From contig NZ_LYXE01000116.1 of NCBI RefSeq assembly GCF_002532075.1, positions 1 through 40,169 of the forward strand: a stretch of DNA of 40,169 bases, written 5' to 3'. The position numbers and the translations under genes were made by a program. Below the pieces are notes generated by a model, which made no database searches, was not told where the DNA came from, and worked only from the letters and a program-made list of their open reading frames with translations. Source of the DNA: Candidatus Chloroploca asiatica. GTDB taxonomy: Bacteria > Chloroflexota > Chloroflexia > Chloroflexales > Chloroflexaceae. The first letter of the stretch is position 1; every line of letters starts with the position of its first letter. This document shows positions 40,095 to 40,169 of this stretch, piece after piece.

Positions 40095-40169
40095 TCAACG
40101 CAGAGTTTGATCCTGGCTCAGGACGAACGCTGGCGGCGTGCCTAATGCATGCAAGTCGCACGCAGGGTG
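40095..40169 (+). rRNA. rrs: 16S ribosomal RNA, 5' end (partial)
   Basis: AGAGTTTGATCCTGGCTCAG at 40102-40121 is the universal 5' primer region (E. coli position 8), so the mature end is near 40095. It continues with GACGAACGCTGGCGGCGTGC and TAATGCATGCAAGTCG and is cut by the window edge. Upstream, CTGACC-GTAA-GGTCAG forms a small leader hairpin near 40069-40084. Confidence 0.97.

Overview
The window looks like chromosome of a phototrophic-type Chloroflexota (order Chloroflexales, Oscillochloris/Chloroflexus-like). This is inferred from the GC-rich housekeeping genes, the style of the membrane glycosyltransferase and PPC-repeat proteins, a CrtO-like carotenoid oxidoreductase, a YpdA-like reductase, a ferrochelatase, and the first ~75 nt of a 16S rRNA gene at the right edge. 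No phage, plasmid, CRISPR or IS transposase gene was found.

Region 1 (1-4050) is accessory DNA. Four small toxin-antitoxin-type cassettes (361-819, 1097-1781, 2074-2524, 2786-3657) are punctuated by five copies or part-copies of one dispersed repeat. Two cassettes keep an antitoxin-like protein but only debris of the toxin. One has a DUF6516/TumE-like toxin and one is a MNT/HepT-like pair. Two MITE-like inverted-repeat elements follow. Region 2 (4054-9974) holds core and envelope genes: murJ, rpsT, holA, then a two-gene unit of a secreted PPC-domain protein and an M28-like membrane protein. Region 3 (9975-18290) has a palindrome-rich intergenic array, a YpdA-like FAD reductase, a CocE/NonD hydrolase, an acyl-CoA dehydrogenase, a Uma2-family nuclease-like protein and a large membrane glycosyltransferase. 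Region 4 (18291-19427) is gene-free: a MITE-like element, a 167-bp tandem repeat and GC-rich palindromes.

Region 5 (19428-31142) holds hemH with all four [2Fe-2S] cysteines, mutS2, an unusual metallo-beta-lactamase fold protein with two cyclic-nucleotide-binding-like domains, a 165-aa unknown, a CrtO-like oxidoreductase, a 186-aa unknown, cysK and an MBL hydrolase. Between the 165-aa unknown and the CrtO-like gene lies a compact minus-strand unit with a near-consensus promoter, an 11-nt Shine-Dalgarno, a 15-codon ORF and an intrinsic terminator. Region 6 (31182-35676) is replication: dnaE and ssb, on the minus strand. Region 7 (36114-39787) is a four-GAF hybrid histidine kinase overlapping a DUF218/YdcF-like membrane protein. 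Region 8 (39815-end) is a strong rRNA promoter, a structured leader that includes an intrinsic-terminator-like hairpin, and the 5' end of 16S rRNA.

Most intergenic junctions carry long perfect hairpins. At several convergent junctions the stop codon lies inside the stem, and five hairpins share the same 13-nt apex. The most promising unexplained items are the 15-codon unit, the terminator-like element in the rRNA leader, and the repeat-punctuated toxin-antitoxin cassettes.
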